A stretch of 64,000 nt of DNA from Sorex araneus. Lineage: Eukaryota > Chordata > Mammalia > Eulipotyphla > Soricidae. Position numbers and translations under genes: made by a program. Shown here piece by piece: positions 1 through 48,189 of this stretch; position 1 is the first letter of the stretch, and every line of letters starts with the position of its first letter. Below the pieces are notes generated by a model. That model worked only from the letters and a program-made list of their open reading frames with translations, had not been told where the DNA came from and did no database searches. The stretch spans positions 166,391,951-166,455,950 of the forward strand of contig NC_073302.1 in NCBI RefSeq assembly GCF_027595985.1, given 5' to 3'.

Positions 1-257
1 CATCATTTCTAGAGCAAATGATACAAGATGACAACTTTGGCAAATAATAAGGTTTTGATGAGGTTCCCTATTTGGAAGAAAAAATATATATAAACTAAGA
101 CCTTCTATTTTTGGCTTATTCGTTCTCAATCTTTTTTTCCCCCTAAAATACGAGAGTGGAATAAAAGCACTTGTTGAGATGCTCACAAGGAATCATTTTA
201 AACAGCACAAATGAATTTGATTAACTGACTGAAGCAAAATAGATTATCACAGAGATC
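1..257 (-). other. MBLAC2: MBLAC2 3'UTR, partial
   Basis: AT-rich sequence directly after the MBLAC2 stop codon, with no minus-strand AATAAA or ATTAAA and no recognisable repeat. It is inferred to be 3'UTR that continues off the window. Confidence 0.7.
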
Positions 258-643
258 CTAGGGCGAGGTCCTAGAATTTGTCACGCGAAGAGCTAAACTT
301 GCAAGAGATCGCACGGCAAAAGTAGAGACTTTGTGACATATCCCAGCTTTTGAAATATAGTTAGAAGCCAACCGGAAAAGCCTTTCAGCACCAAAGGTAT
401 TGAAGTGCCCGGGAAGCACCTTCTCAACAAGACCTCTGTCTACTAATTCTATCAACCTCTCACAGGTTCCAACATAGTCGTTTATCCTGCTGTAGGGGAG
501 CCAGTCAATTAGAGAGCCATCATACACAACATCTCCACTGAAGAGAATCTTCCGGTCTTTGTCATGTAAGCAAATGCTGCCCCTGGAGTGTCCAGGCATG
601 TGCATGACAGTGAGCTGCCGGTCCCCAAGGTTGATCACATCCC
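258..643 (-). CDS. MBLAC2: MBLAC2 coding exon 2 (residues 152-279 and stop)
   Basis: The acceptor is TTTTCATTTGCAG with the exon starting at 643. It encodes [20 protein letters not shown] through RVTNSRTSP and stops with TAG at 260-258. It carries H170, D189 and H231 of the metal site. In-frame codons upstream of 643 (up to 767) are intronic. The AT-rich flank below 258 is the start of the 3'UTR. No AATAAA on the minus strand is seen between 257 and 1, so the transcript end lies beyond the left edge. Confidence 0.95.
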
Positions 644-3600
644 CTGCAAATGAAAACAGAGTTTGCAGATAAATAAGTTGTACCCTTGACTTCAACACTA
701 GGAAGAGGACATCAAATGGTTTCAATGAGGTTGGGCAGGATGACACTTGATGTTTGTTATCCCACAAATGCCTGTTTCTTAAGGATGAATGAATATGGGG
801 CCTTTGTCTTTAGTGTTTGTTAGATGAATGTGTGTCCAAGTGATTGTTGCAGAAAGTTATTTCCATGGGTCGCTTTGGTACATAGAAAAGGAGAATCTGC
901 GGTCAAATAAATTTAGAAACTCCTGCACCAAAGAAAATTTTGCAGACTTCTTAAGAGATTTTTATGCTAATGTACATTGTGGATATATGCATTAGGGAGT
1001 TGTGGTTGACAATTTCACAAACTTACTTGACCACAGAAGTTTCAGCACTAGCATCCTGGTAATGCAGTTTATGAATGATGTTCTAGTGAATAATATATTT
1101 TTCCCCATTCTTTCCACCCTGCTGGAATTCAGGCTTGAGGAGATTGTGCACAACACAATACAATGCTACTGTTGTTGCTCTGAGTTACTGTGCTTAATTT
1201 CTGATCTATGTCTTGTCTCAAGCAAAAGCCCTAGCCCAGAAAGGTTCACTAGTGGATTCTTCCAAACCTTTAAAGTAGACCTACTCCTCGTCCTTTTCAA
1301 GGTCTTTCAGAAATCTGAAGAAACAGGAATTCTCCCCAACAGCTCCTATGAGACAAACATCATCCTGACACGAAAACAGAGATTTCATGAAAAAGTAAAA
1401 CTATAGACCTACATCCTGATGAAGACAGATGCAAAGATCCTCAACAATATTTTAGTAAACTGGATCCAACAATATGTCAAGATCATACGCATATTATGTG
1501 TATTGGACACTGTTCATAAGGTGGTAAAATACCTTTTCTTGAAATTATTACTAAAAAATAATTAAAACTGGCTTGACTGCTAAAAATGTGGGTTGTGTGT
1601 CGTGTGGCACACAGGATAAAGTTACTTAAAATTTATGGTGTGACCATTGGTCGTGGATTAGAAACTCACTAAGGAAGAGCAGAGTCAGGGGCGGAGTCAT
1701 AGAGACGGGAGCAGAGCTGACCCCAGGACAGTGTTGGGTGCAGTGGGACCTGATTGGTGACGGTGTGCAGATTCTTCACACATCAGTTTCATAAAACTTA
1801 ATACTACTGTGACTATATTATATAAACTAAACATTTTAAATTAAAACTAATTTCAATGGCACTCAGAAATAAAATAGTATTTGTCAAAGAAAATATTAAC
1901 TCAGCACTGTGGTTTTATGTGTATATATATATATATATTTGGTGTAAGTACACAAATATACATATATACATATAAATATACATATAACACTACAGTTTTG
2001 TATACTTACAAACATACATATATAAACATACTTCTACATTTCTTTCATTAATAGATATATATGTAATATATAAACTATATATGTATATGTATACACAATG
2101 CTTATTTTCAGTTAACAGTTCTTATTTTATGTAAGTATATATAATACAATATATACCATATATCATCTATGTGTCATATATATCATATAATACAATGTAT
2201 AATACATATGTAATATATAAACTATATATGTATACACACAATACCTATTACTTATTTTCACTTCAATAGTTCTTAGCATCCCTCAATCATAAAACCCCAC
2301 GTTTCACTCTTCCCAGAAAACAAATTAGTTATCTGTGAGAGAGGTGTTCCCTTAGAGAATAGAATTTTAGAGTCTTAACAGTTTCTTAAATGGCTTTCAA
2401 CCAATTTTTTATTGCAGTACCCTTTTCCCCCACTAAAAAAAAAAAAAAAAAGCTACTGCTAATTCCTGAGCCTTTTAAAGTGCCTGCAATGCAAACTTCG
2501 ATGGTTTTTGCTTTCATATTGCTGGTATAGGACTAACTTGCTAAGTAACCACTCTTACAGGGTATAATACCTCAGCCAAGATTCATACTTATACAGACTA
2601 ACTATAATCCTATTACAATAGTTTTAGTAGGGCTTGTGGGTTCAATGTTCTATATTTTAGTATATACAAATTACAAATCTATTCTTATTATCTTCCCCTC
2701 AAATTTAATTTCATCTGAAATAACTAATATCCTGGTGGCTCTATAAAAGCCATTTCAAAGTGTCTTAAGAGGCCAGAATATCTGTCTTGCTTATCTCTTA
2801 AATAGTTGGAAAAATAGGCAATATAAATGTGTCATTTAAGAACAATATACTGTATCAATCATATATATATTATATATACATATATATATATATATTTGCT
2901 TGAGTCACACCTAGCAATGCTCAGGGGTTACTCCTGGCTCTGCACTCAGGAATTACTCCTGGCAGTGCTCAGGGGACCATATGAGATGCTGGGAATCATG
3001 CAAGGCAAATGCCCTACCCACTGTGCTATCGCTCCAGCTCTATGTTGTTGTTCTTTAACGAGGACACAATATTATTAGTTGGGTAGGTTGGTTTTCTATA
3101 AAGATGAACACAACAGGTTTTAGGGTTTTGGGTTTTGGTTTGTGAGCCATACCTGATGGTGCTCAGGGCTTACTGCAGGCTCTGTGCTCAGGGACCACTA
3201 TTGGTGAGCCCAGGGAACATACGGACTGCCAGGGATCCAACCCATGCTGGCCGTATGAAAGGCAAGCACCTTCCCGCCTGTGCTGTCTCTTTAGCCCAAA
3301 GCTAAACAAAAATGAATTATGCTCTTTCCAGGTTCTATTTATCCCTCATTAACAAGTCAACTTTTGGTTTAGTGGTAGAGTGCACGGATTTACGCTGTGG
3401 CTTGACAAATGATCATTAATTCACTAAATGAAATGTGGAAAATAAATGACTTCAGCCTCCTTTGAAATGGATACTTGATACTATTTCCAGGAGCTGTTGC
3501 TCATGTGTGTACGGTGTATGAGTTTTAATATATTTTATGTTTTTACCAAGGCATTAGGATTATAATGACAAGTTAGCAGACCACACCGTTCAGAAGACAG

Positions 3601-5921
3601 GAAATTAATATTCCTGAGAAGAGAGAGGATCAGATAAGAAGCATTCAGGTTCTAATGAAAAACAACTTTTGACTTAAGAGAGTATTAACACCCTCAAAGT
3701 GTTTGGTAAATACTCAGCTTTCCTTTCTCACCTTCAAAAACTTAAAGGCACCATATAGGTACTTTCAAGCTCTTGGTGGCTGCAAAATGCTAGAAATCTA
3801 CTATCAAAGGGGAGTTAGGAAGCCTGACTTCCAGTCCTGGCTTCCAGCAAAATTGGCTCTGTGCCCTCAGACCATGACCTGCAGAGATGCTTGGAGTCCA
3901 CACCTATAAAATGAAAGATCCTATCATTCTTTCACCACTACTTTCTGTTGCTGGTGCAGGAGCTAAAGTAGTTATTTACATAATTTAAATATATATTTAA
4001 ACATTAATGCAAAGGTGTTTTTGTAATGTGTAAGTGCCAGAATTTGGTCTCCATACCTATTGGTTACATGGAAATCCTAACTCTTACAAAATATTAATTT
4101 TATCAAGAAATAAAACGGTGTACTTTTCTTCTAAATGGTCAAATGATGTAAACTATGTAAATCATCTTTTTTTTATCTTTAGGTTTAAAACTTGAATGAC
4201 TTCCGGTGTGAGATATGACATACATAATATCACAATATTTTTTGTATCTGAAATGATCAATATCTACAGCATTTGTGGGATAAGCAGATTTTTCTAAAAT
4301 GTTTTATTGTCATATTGGTCAGTAACATAATAATTACATCTGACTACTAGGATTTTCCACCTCTTACAAGAACGTTCTAATAGTCATTTAAAATGGCTTC
4401 AAGATGGAGAGAAGGGCAATTGGAGTCACCACATCTACTAGGCATTATTTATTTATGGATATGTTTTGGTTCATTGTGCCTAGATTTAAATCCTAGCTTT
4501 TGAGTTATCTTGCTGAATATTCCAGAAAAATCATTTTATTGGGGTTGGGTAACCTCATTCCTACTGTGTAGAGGATAAAATTAAATCAACAAAATATTCT
4601 AATAAAGGAAACACACAAACATATTGATGTGTCTAATTGGTTCAGTTAAATAAAAGCGCTGGTATGGGGCTAGGGAAGGGCTATTTTTATTTTATTTCAT
4701 TAGTTTCTCGCTGAAACTCCACCCTATTACATGGCAAGAAAGGCCCCAGGGCTGCTGGTACGTTCATCCACGTACTTCACTGTCACCAGAAATAAGCTCC
4801 TTATTAATATTTTTCACCAGGCCAGACCAGTAAATCTGACATCATGTAAGAATGAACCATATTCTACATTTTATTATTCACCCGTGGGTTTTTCTCGGTG
4901 AGGCCACATCAAGAACAGACTCTCAGCGAGAAGGCGGGGATGCCTGGGCTGATGGGAACCACTGCTCCCGATGGCTTTGCAAATCTACAGGTGGGGAACT
5001 GCCCCGAGCCGGGGGTCACCACTGTTGGTCTGATGAAGCCGGCAGTTCTCCAAAGCACCGACCATGACTCGCACTCTAAAGCGAGGCGGTTTCTTTAAAG
5101 GTTTTTTTTTTTTTTTCTTTAACTACAAATGCGGCTGGAACTGTGTCAGCCTGCTGCTAGCGAGTCTGTAGCGTTACTACGGGCTCCGCCACTGGAAACT
5201 GACTCGGGGGTGGGGCCGGCGGTCCCCGGCGCTCGGCGACCCGCGCGGTGCCAGGGCAGGTCTCAGTCGCCACGGCTGCGTGGGCCTGGGCTCCGCTCGG
5301 GTGGGCTCTCACTCCGAGCAGGGCGCGACAGCGGTGCTTTGCTGCGGGGACAAAATACCCCCCCGCACTGCGCAGCTAGGCACGTCTGCCACATGCATCC
5401 CTCGGCCAGCTTCTCCCCAAGCCCTTCCCGGAACGAAGAGAAGCGAGCGCCCGCCAGGGCCCATTACCATCCTGCAGGATGAGGGTGGGCTGCACCGCCT
5501 GCACTCGGAACTGCCTGGCCCTCCAGCCCGGGCTGGGCGCCCGCACCACCTCACTGTCGGACAGCCAGGTCACGGTCTCAAAGTTGTCCCCGCGAGCCAG
5601 CGCCTCGGCCTCGGCGTGGTGCACGGCCACCCGGTCGAACTGGTAGAGGCCTCCGGCGTGGTCGAAGTGCACGTGGGTGGCCACGGCCAGCAGCGGCCGA
5701 CCCGCCGCGTCCTCCTTGGCCTCGCGGTCTTGCAAGAGGCCGGAGGAGTAGAGGTACTCGGGGAGGCTGCGCAAGCCCAGCCCCGTGTCGATCACCACGT
5801 CCTGCTCCGAGCCACGCACCAGCCAGATGTTGGCGCGGTTGCCCGACTCGTAGAAGCGTTCCTGGATCCAGAAGATGCCGTCGCCCAGGGATTTGTGGGC
5901 GTACCACTCGAGCGCAGACAT
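258..5921 (-). CDS. MBLAC2: MBLAC2, metallo-beta-lactamase domain protein 2 (two-exon CDS)
   Basis: The CDS is complement(join(258..643,5468..5921)), 840 nt encoding 279 aa, which is the length I know for mammalian MBLAC2. The protein begins [15 protein letters not shown] and ends RVTNSRTSP. It is a metallo-beta-lactamase fold: the HxHxDH zinc motif is at residues 83-88 (HVHFDH), followed by the metal-binding His of PGHS (H170), the bridging Asp of FSGD (D189) and the His of LPGH (H231). All metal ligands are present, so the enzyme should be active. Family knowledge: MBLAC2 is reported to hydrolyse long-chain acyl-CoA and to bind hydroxamate HDAC inhibitors. The start ATG at 5921 has A at -3. 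Splicing is phase 1, GATG|GTAATG to TTTGCAG|GGGATG. Identification is very secure. Confidence 0.96.
1215..1530 (+). mobile_element. L1 ORF2 fragment
   Basis: Translation on the plus strand gives a decayed match to the L1 ORF2 region before the reverse-transcriptase core, including [32 protein letters not shown] and, after a stop, [16 protein letters not shown]. Stops and frame breaks make it a relic with no 3' end. Confidence 0.75.
1917..2275. repeat. AT-rich microsatellite/minisatellite
   Basis: Runs of (TA)n and TATACATA mixed with longer units. A unit of about 65 bp containing TAATATATAAACTATATATG followed by TACACA, CTTATTTTCA and AGTTCTTA occurs at about 2058-2124 and again at about 2204-2275. 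Confidence 0.7.
2868..2896. repeat. (TA)n microsatellite
   Basis: Alternating TA directly abutting the A-tail side of the next SINE, so it probably grew from the SINE tail or target. Confidence 0.6.
2897..3040 (-). mobile_element. Type A shrew tRNA-derived SINE
   Basis: The reverse complement of the family is read on the plus strand: GAGTCACACCTAGCAATG, GCTCAGGGG, ACTCCTGGCTCTGCACTCAGG, GGGACCATATGAGATGC and GCTATCGCTCCAGC. A short internal deletion removes the B-box region. Confidence 0.85.
3124..3298 (-). mobile_element. Older type A-like SINE
   Basis: Starts at a T/G-rich tail and carries GAGCCATACCTGATGG, GCTCAGGG, CCAGGGATCCAACCC and a TTTAGCCC end. It is diverged from the young type A copies, so it is an older subfamily. 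Confidence 0.75.
5468..5921 (-). CDS. MBLAC2: MBLAC2 coding exon 1 (residues 1-151 plus first base of codon 152)
   Basis: This exon encodes the N-terminal half, including the HxHxDH zinc-binding motif. It ends in LILQDG at the donor G|GTAATG (GT at 5467-5466). It lies inside a CpG island and is strongly GC-rich, which produces several long spurious ORFs in other frames and on the other strand. Open reading continues past the donor to 5376 but loses family similarity there, so the splice is preferred. Confidence 0.95.
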
Positions 5922-6419
5922 GCTGGAGCGGGCTCGACGCGCGCTGGGGTGGTCTGCTCGTCTGCTCCCCCGGAGCTGCCCGGGCGCGGAGGTGCGGAGG
6001 GCTGCACGCGCCGGGGGTAGTGGGGGGGCGCGCCGAGAGGCAGAGCCGGGGGCGCTCGCCGGGCACCCCCGCGCCGGGTCCGCAGAGGCTGCGCAGCCCT
6101 GCCCGGGAGCGTGAAGGCAGCGGCCGCCGCAGCACAGGGCAGCGCGGAAGGCAACTCTTGTCTAACTTGGCTTTCCCACTGCAGAGGAGCCGCGCGACGC
6201 CAGGGACGCACCAGGCCCGCCCACCCGTCGCGCGCCCCTTGCGCGCTCCCAACCGGCGCCTAAAGGGTCGGACGCAGTCGGTGGGCCGACTACGGCGCCT
6301 GCCGAGGGCTAAAAAGCCTCGGCCCGGGGGGCGGGGCCGGCCGAGGAATGGGCGGGGCCAGCCGGTGGGATTCGCAGCCCGGCTCCCGGACCGCGTGGAG
6401 GGCGGAGCGCGCGTCTCCA

Positions 6420-6527
6420 GACGGACCCGCGGCATCCGAGTGCAGGCTCCTTCGGCTGGCACCCCTTCCTTGCCGACCGGCTTTTCGGCTGCACAGTTTT
6501 ATCCGAGCCTCAAGACTTAGAGAGCAG
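6420..6527 (+). other. POLR3G: POLR3G non-coding exon 1 (approximate 5' end)
   Basis: A donor site, GAGAGCAG|GTAACA, lies at 6527/6528 on the edge of the CpG island. A plausible acceptor, TTTTCAG|GATTTG, lies at 9406/9407 before the ATG exon. The 5' boundary given is only nominal. The exon is inferred from the family's usual leader-exon arrangement. Confidence 0.45.
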
Positions 6528-7569
6528 GTAACAGAGGAAGCAATTGAAGGGGTGGGGGGGCTGGGAAGGGTAGAAGGGCACGTGGAGAAAGAGGACTGAA
6601 ACAGATGTAAATTCCCATTCGGGAGCCTCACGATTGGGCTTGGGGAGGTAGCTTTACCTCCACTTCTGAGCCCTTCAGATGTCTTTGAAAAGCTGCTTTT
6701 CCAGATCTTACTGGGTCTGCACTTCCTGCGACTGTTGCAGTGAGTTAGAAGGGAATTCGTGGTAGATTTGGAAATCGGTCGTTGTATGAGTGATAACGTC
6801 AGGCAGCGTCATTGCCGCAGGTTTGCTGCTAAGCACTGACTCTTCAAGTGTTGGCATTTTACCCGATATCATCGGGAGGGAGTTTAAAAATAGTTTTTTT
6901 TCCTCGCTTCTTGAATATTGTTTTCCCTCTGTCTCTGCAGGCAGAGATCTAGCTACTCTTAGAAAAGCAAAGAAAGTTGCTTGCAGTGTTTATTTAGGAA
7001 AGGTGGAAATAGCTATACCTCGTGAAGGTAGCTGTAGGTAAGTAGTGACTGGGTGTGGCCCCACCAGTACAGCCCTATAAATTACCCCCATTATTAGCAC
7101 CAGGTTCCTGTCCCCACCCTGCACCTCCCAGCTGTTGAAACATCCATTTCTTTCCCTTGAGAACTTGACTAACCTCCCTGCTCAGCCGGGAAAAAACTAT
7201 AAAGAGACCCATGAGACAGCATTATAATGGGTAATTGGGAAAACCCGATTGTGGGAGCTACTAATAAACCTCCATCGAAGATTCTACATCTTCCGTGGGA
7301 TTGCTGCTTTTTTGAACATTTCACTGATCTTGTTAGGAATCATTTGCCCAGTGTTCAGTGCTATTCCTATTGTGCAAGTCCTTGAGCTAGGTGGTCTGAA
7401 AACTTAGGTTTAAGGGGGAGAAAAGTCAGAAGCTGCATTCTCAAGGATCTTAGGGATAATATTATCTGTCATGAATATTTATACTCAAAACTAAAAAGTA
7501 AATGCTTTAAGATTACAGGGTTACATTTTAGCTGGTGTGGGGAACCTCTGTTATTTCTTCTTCTTCTTT

Positions 7570-7687
7570 TGATTTTGGGCCACGCCTTGTGGTTACTCCT
7601 GGCTCTGATCTCTTGGTGGTGCGTGTGGGGTGCTGGGGATTGCACCCAGGTTGCCGGCCTGTAGGGCTGTGCTGTCTTTCCAGCCTC
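7570..7687 (-). mobile_element. Old type A-like SINE
   Basis: Plus-strand text shows GGGCCACGCC, GTTACTCCTGGCTCTGA, GGTGCTGGGGATTGCACCCAGG and CTTTCCAGCC. It is shortened in the middle relative to young copies. Confidence 0.75.
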
Positions 7688-8387
7688 CCCCTCTCCTGTT
7701 TCTAAGCAGGGAAATAGCTACTCTCTGTAGTAGTGTGTTTTGCCTAAGGTGCAGGGAGCACTGGAATTGATCCGGCATGGGAGCACTACTGGGCCATGAG
7801 CTTATTGGATGCTTGCCTGACTCTGGTTGGTGACAGGGCTGCAAAGGTGAATACATTTCTAGATTGTCACACTTATCCTCTGCACGCATCACACTGCCCT
7901 CTGGATATCTTTCCTATTTCCTCACACGCTCTTTCTGTCACTTTTCTTAGGTGATCAGATACTACAGAATATGGCAGGTCTTCCTTACCCGCCTATCCAC
8001 ATTTCCTGCTTTTTCTTCAGAGTACTGATCACTAGCTGGCATTTTCTAGGTATCGTTCAATATAGGAAAACTGACTCATGATCACCGAACTAAAAAGAGG
8101 TGCTGAGAGGCCAGGATGCCGTGTGAATGAGAAAGGTGTCCGTAAAGAGCTGGCAGTGAGTTTGCTACCTGGGGCAGTACTAATGACTTTAATTTATACA
8201 CCCAAAGGTTCCTTGAGAAATGTAGTCAGTGCTTTAGAGCCAGCAGTTTTAGATTTTCAAGGGATATTCTATCAAGCAGTATGAAAGCTGGTATACTCTT
8301 TTTTTTTTTTTTAAAGGGTTACCTCTAAACTGCTTCCAGGCGCCACCAAGAAGCTTATGTTACCATAAGTAAGAATACTTGAGGATC

Positions 8388-8561
8388 TTTTTGTTTATTC
8401 GTTTGGGCCACACCCAGCTGTGTTCAGGGCTTACTCCTGCTTCTGGGCTCAGGGATCACTTCTGGTGGGCTCCGAGGACCATATGTGGTGCGAGGGATTG
8501 AACCCTGGAAGGCTGTGAGCAAAGCAAGCACCCTACCTGCTGTACTATCACCCCAGCCCCC
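8388..8561 (-). mobile_element. Type A-like SINE (older subfamily)
   Basis: Begins after a T-rich tail, with GGGCCACACCCAGCTGTG, TTCAGGGCTTACTCCTGC, ACCATATGTGGTGCGAGG, TTGAACCC and CACCCCAGCCCC at the head end. Confidence 0.8.
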
Positions 8562-8599
8562 GCCTTGCATGTCTTGGTCCATGTTTGAAGCTTGGCACA

Positions 8600-8690
8600 G
8601 TTTATGGTCCCTGAGTGATCCCTGAGTGTAGGTAGAGTCAGGAGTAAGCCCTGAGCACTGTCAGGTCTGGCCCCCCCCCCCCCCCCAATA
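8600..8690 (+). mobile_element. 3' half of a SINE ending in a poly-C run
   Basis: GAGTGATCCCTGAGTG, GAGTCAGGAGTAAGCCCTGAG and GTCAGGTCTGGC match the 3' part of the SINE in plus orientation. The expected A-rich tail is replaced by 16 C residues at 8671-8686 and then AATACAACG. Confidence 0.65.
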
Positions 8691-9442
8691 CAACGAAGCA
8701 CAGAAAGAGGAGCCAGGGCTGTAAGTTAGGAGTAGAGCACAGGCCCTGGGTGGTCATGAGGGCCCAGGGTTCCAGGGCCCAGATAGCTGTATGGTAAAAC
8801 AGATAGCTAGTGTGTGTGCAAGAGCCCAAGTTGTTTGTCTCCCTGGGACCCTACGGGTCCCCTGATGCCTCCGCTGGCGATCTAGGCCAAGCACTTCCAG
8901 AGGGTCCTCCTCTCACCCAGGCCCACTGCCTGGCTGTCCTCTATCAAAATCTGAAGATTTAAAAGTCAAGGAGGATGTTGGACTAGGTCTCCGAAATGCT
9001 TTCAGACATTGAAGTTGTGTGATAATAATTTAAAATTTAAAGTATGAGTGATGCTAGTCTTTATGTTTCATGAAAAAGCATCAGCCTGGCTTGTCCCTGT
9101 TTGAACTCTCTGTGTCTCTGAGATCCTCCTGACAACCCGCAGAAGAGTGGCGAACCCTGTCAGACCGAGCCTTCCTCAGGGCTTTATCTCACAGAGATCC
9201 TCCTGTCAGCCTGGAGTCCTTTAGCGCATTGCCTCACCTGCCGAACCAGATTATATGGAGGCGTTTAGGAATCAGTTATCACATGTTGATTTCTTCACAA
9301 GTTTTGCTTTCCAGAAGTATTGGAAATTGGCCACTCCCTCTGAAGGACTGGAATGTTTTGAAGTGTTAGATTCATTTTTTTGGGTCTATTTTTTTTTTCT
9401 TTTCAGGATTTGCTCACATCTTCCCCCATATAACTGGTCCTG

Positions 9443-45693
<36,251 letters not shown>

Positions 45694-47840
45694 CTATGAA
45701 AATGCTCAGGAATTATTTTTGTAATACAGCTTCTAAACCTTTGCGTACTTGTTTATGTTTGACAAGAAATGAGTGTTTTTTTTTCTCTTTTTTGTTCACC
45801 AAGTATTTGTTACCGTAACATTTGCAATCACTTTGAATTTACATTCTAAGTATCCTCAACATCTCTGTCATCCCTCATGTGGATTCAAGTTTTTTGTGCT
45901 GTTTGGTGTAGAATGTGCCTAAAGAGTCTTTGCATCTTTTAATCTATGTGTTAATAATTGAAAAACTTGTTTACCTGCTGATCTTTTGTAGAACTATTAC
46001 TAGTCATACTGGATTTCTATCATCCAAAAGCTGACAATACTGCACATGAAGCACTTTAAAAACAAAGAAACTTGAAAATAATTGTATTTTTGTTTACATG
46101 GTATATCCTATATTAATACATTATGACTACATATAAGCCTATCAGAGATCGCACATGTATTTATGAAATTAGAAGTTTTGTGATTGAAAACACAGGAACA
46201 AACAGCCAGGCTGAGCTATATAAATTTCATGCCTTATATCTTAACCAACAGGCTTAACCTAGATGAGTATTAGGAATAACTTGAACTTGGGACAAAACAT
46301 TCATACATTATATGAATATCATCCCTCTGTAATAGTTTTGGTAACATTTTAATAACTTTGGTTTATAAAAAGCTTGACTGAGGCATCACACTTTGTACTT
46401 TACTAAAGTGTAGATTTTAAGTTCTAGGCATATAAATCTCACTGAAGAATTTATGTGTGTGAAATCTGAGATGTTAGAATGGCCTCTTAAATTTCATGGG
46501 ACTTGAATGATTTATTTGATATTGCAGAATGAAACTCAGGTCATTTTGAAATTAAGATTAATATTTTAATTGAAAGCTCACTCCCTTGCCTTTTTCTGTT
46601 TTTAGGAAAATACTTAAAATCCTCAGCCTCTAAAGACTCACAAATGCCAAAGATTTGTAAGAGATTCATTGTTGCAGAGTTCATAAATTATTTATTATAT
46701 TACAAAAAAATGCTAGTATTTTTTTGGGGGGAAGGTATCATTTATCATGCTATAATTTGAGAATAAGAGCTCTATTCTTTTTTCTACCTTTAGTACTAAA
46801 GTCAGCCTTGAAATTGAGGTTTGTTTTCTGTGCCTTAAGTTGTAAACACTTGTCAGCAGTTTTCTATAAGAAAATGCTTAACCAGCAACCAAAATTCAGC
46901 ATATGTAGTTATTCTTCAAGTGTTAAACAATCACTTATCAAATTGGGTGTTTAACCTCTAAAAAGTTAGAGGTTAGAAAGTTAGTTTTGAGAAACAAACA
47001 CATTTTTCTTAAAACAATATTTCATAATCTGATTCTCTCATCTTATATTTTAATGAGGAAAACTGGAGAAAAAATTGTCTTGAACCATTCCTTTAACACA
47101 GCATTCTCAGGAAAAACATCCCTTTCAATTATACTTCCTCAGATCATTCACAGTGACTGTAAGGACCATTATTCTGTGTTTTATTGATCATGTGAATTAT
47201 CACCTTTGAAAGAGTTTATCATGTACGAGTTTGTCCATTTTTAAGATTCTAAATAGAAAACATGAATTAAAGCAAGTCTACTTTAGAGTAGCAATCTGCT
47301 GTACTTAAGAGTAGGGAAAAAACCTTCAGAAAATGTAATAATAGGATCAATTATTTCTCACACCTCCTTAGTAACTTAATTACATTTATAGAACTCTCTA
47401 GTTTTATTTACATGTTTTCTTATAAATCTTCAAATGTTTGCTGACATCAAGCAAACCTGTTAAAAGGCACAGGTGTTTCTTTTTCTGGCTTTCAGTCATT
47501 CTCCATAGGTTAGTCTTGCAGATGATCGGTCAGCCTCTTTGGGCAAGGATTTGCTCTTGGGAAGCCCAATCATCTCCTTTAAATACAATCCTCCCTCTTG
47601 AATAATCTCTTTATAAATTTAATAATGAGAAAAAGTAGTTTTGGCTGGTTGCTAGTAACAAAGCTCGTTCTTCTAGTTTAAATATCAGATTGTAAAGGTA
47701 TTCCATAGGAAGGTAAACTTTAATGCAGAAATAGCATTACAAAAACTGGTAAAAATTAAAGTTATGTAATAGGCAGACCATTTTATTGCCATGTTTTTCT
47801 GTATTTGTCTACATATTAAAGTCTTACAAAAGTCTTTCCT
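45694..47840 (+). other. POLR3G: POLR3G 3'UTR
   Basis: A 2.1 kb AT-rich stretch after the stop with no SINE or L1 insertions, in contrast to the introns. A candidate poly(A) signal ATTAAA is at 47815-47820, followed by a T/G-rich downstream element. The end point is inferred. Confidence 0.65.
47815..47820 (+). terminator. POLR3G: Candidate POLR3G poly(A) signal ATTAAA
   Basis: ATTAAA is followed within 40 bases by TGGTGCATTTTATTTTG, a plausible GU-rich downstream element. It fits the convergent arrangement with the LYSMD3 3' end. Confidence 0.5.
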
Positions 47841-48189
47841 ATTCTGGTGCATTTTATTTTGAACTTACTTGTATTTCATAGAAAACATGAATTCAATGCA
47901 AATTCTACCTACTAACTATGCTGAGCAAGGATGCCACTATCAAATATTCTGGGACAGTCCATCACCACTAACAAAAGTAAGCTCTAAGATGATGAAAAGT
48001 CGTAACTAGAGTTCTTCAACATTTAAATTATTAGTGTGATCGTTGGTACACTGGAGAGAAGTGAATACTGTGAAACTCAAAAGGTCATGTTAATCTTTCC
48101 TTCCCTACCATCTTCCAAGTGTAGAATGTTAGTGGTTTTGCCTTAATATAGTTGAAGACTATGCAGTTAGTAAAAAACATTTTACATAA

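Larger units (their letters stand above)
644..5467 (-). other. MBLAC2: MBLAC2 intron 1
   Basis: A single 4.8 kb intron with GT at 5467-5466 and AG at 645-644. It holds an L1 fragment (1215-1530), AT microsatellites (1917-2260 and 2868-2896) and two antisense-oriented SINE copies (2897-3040 and 3124-3298). The remainder, including 3300-4850, is unremarkable AT-rich sequence with no gene. The stretch 1560-1800 has moderate GC and may be an old LTR or DNA-transposon remnant that I cannot classify. Confidence 0.75.
4900..6530. promoter_or_regulatory. CpG island and divergent MBLAC2/POLR3G promoter
   Basis: GC- and CpG-rich block containing MBLAC2 exon 1 and the inferred POLR3G exon 1. GC-box elements GGGGCGGGGCC (about 6330) and GGGCGGGGCC (about 6350) lie between the two genes. 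The MBLAC2 ATG is at 5921 and the POLR3G first-exon donor at 6528, so both transcription starts fall within about 600 bp in divergent orientation. Exact start sites cannot be read from sequence alone. Confidence 0.75.
6528..9406 (+). other. POLR3G: POLR3G intron 1
   Basis: The intron between the inferred leader exon and the ATG exon. It contains SINEs at 7570-7687, 8388-8561 and 8600-8690. Other parts (6530-7560 and 8690-9400) show no gene or recognised element. Confidence 0.5.

Noticed and set aside
3360..3410. tRNA-like text GGTTTAGTGGTAGAGTGCACGG
   Set aside because: It resembles a D-arm/A-box region only. No B box or cloverleaf follows within tRNA length.
5280..6020. 246-codon plus-strand ORF opposite MBLAC2 exon 1
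   Set aside because: It is the antisense shadow of the genuine exon in a CpG island.
5578..6462. Long minus-strand ORF (294 codons) across the MBLAC2 promoter and exon
   Set aside because: It is a GC-driven frame overlapping the true MBLAC2 frame, with Arg/Pro/Gly-rich content and no family features.
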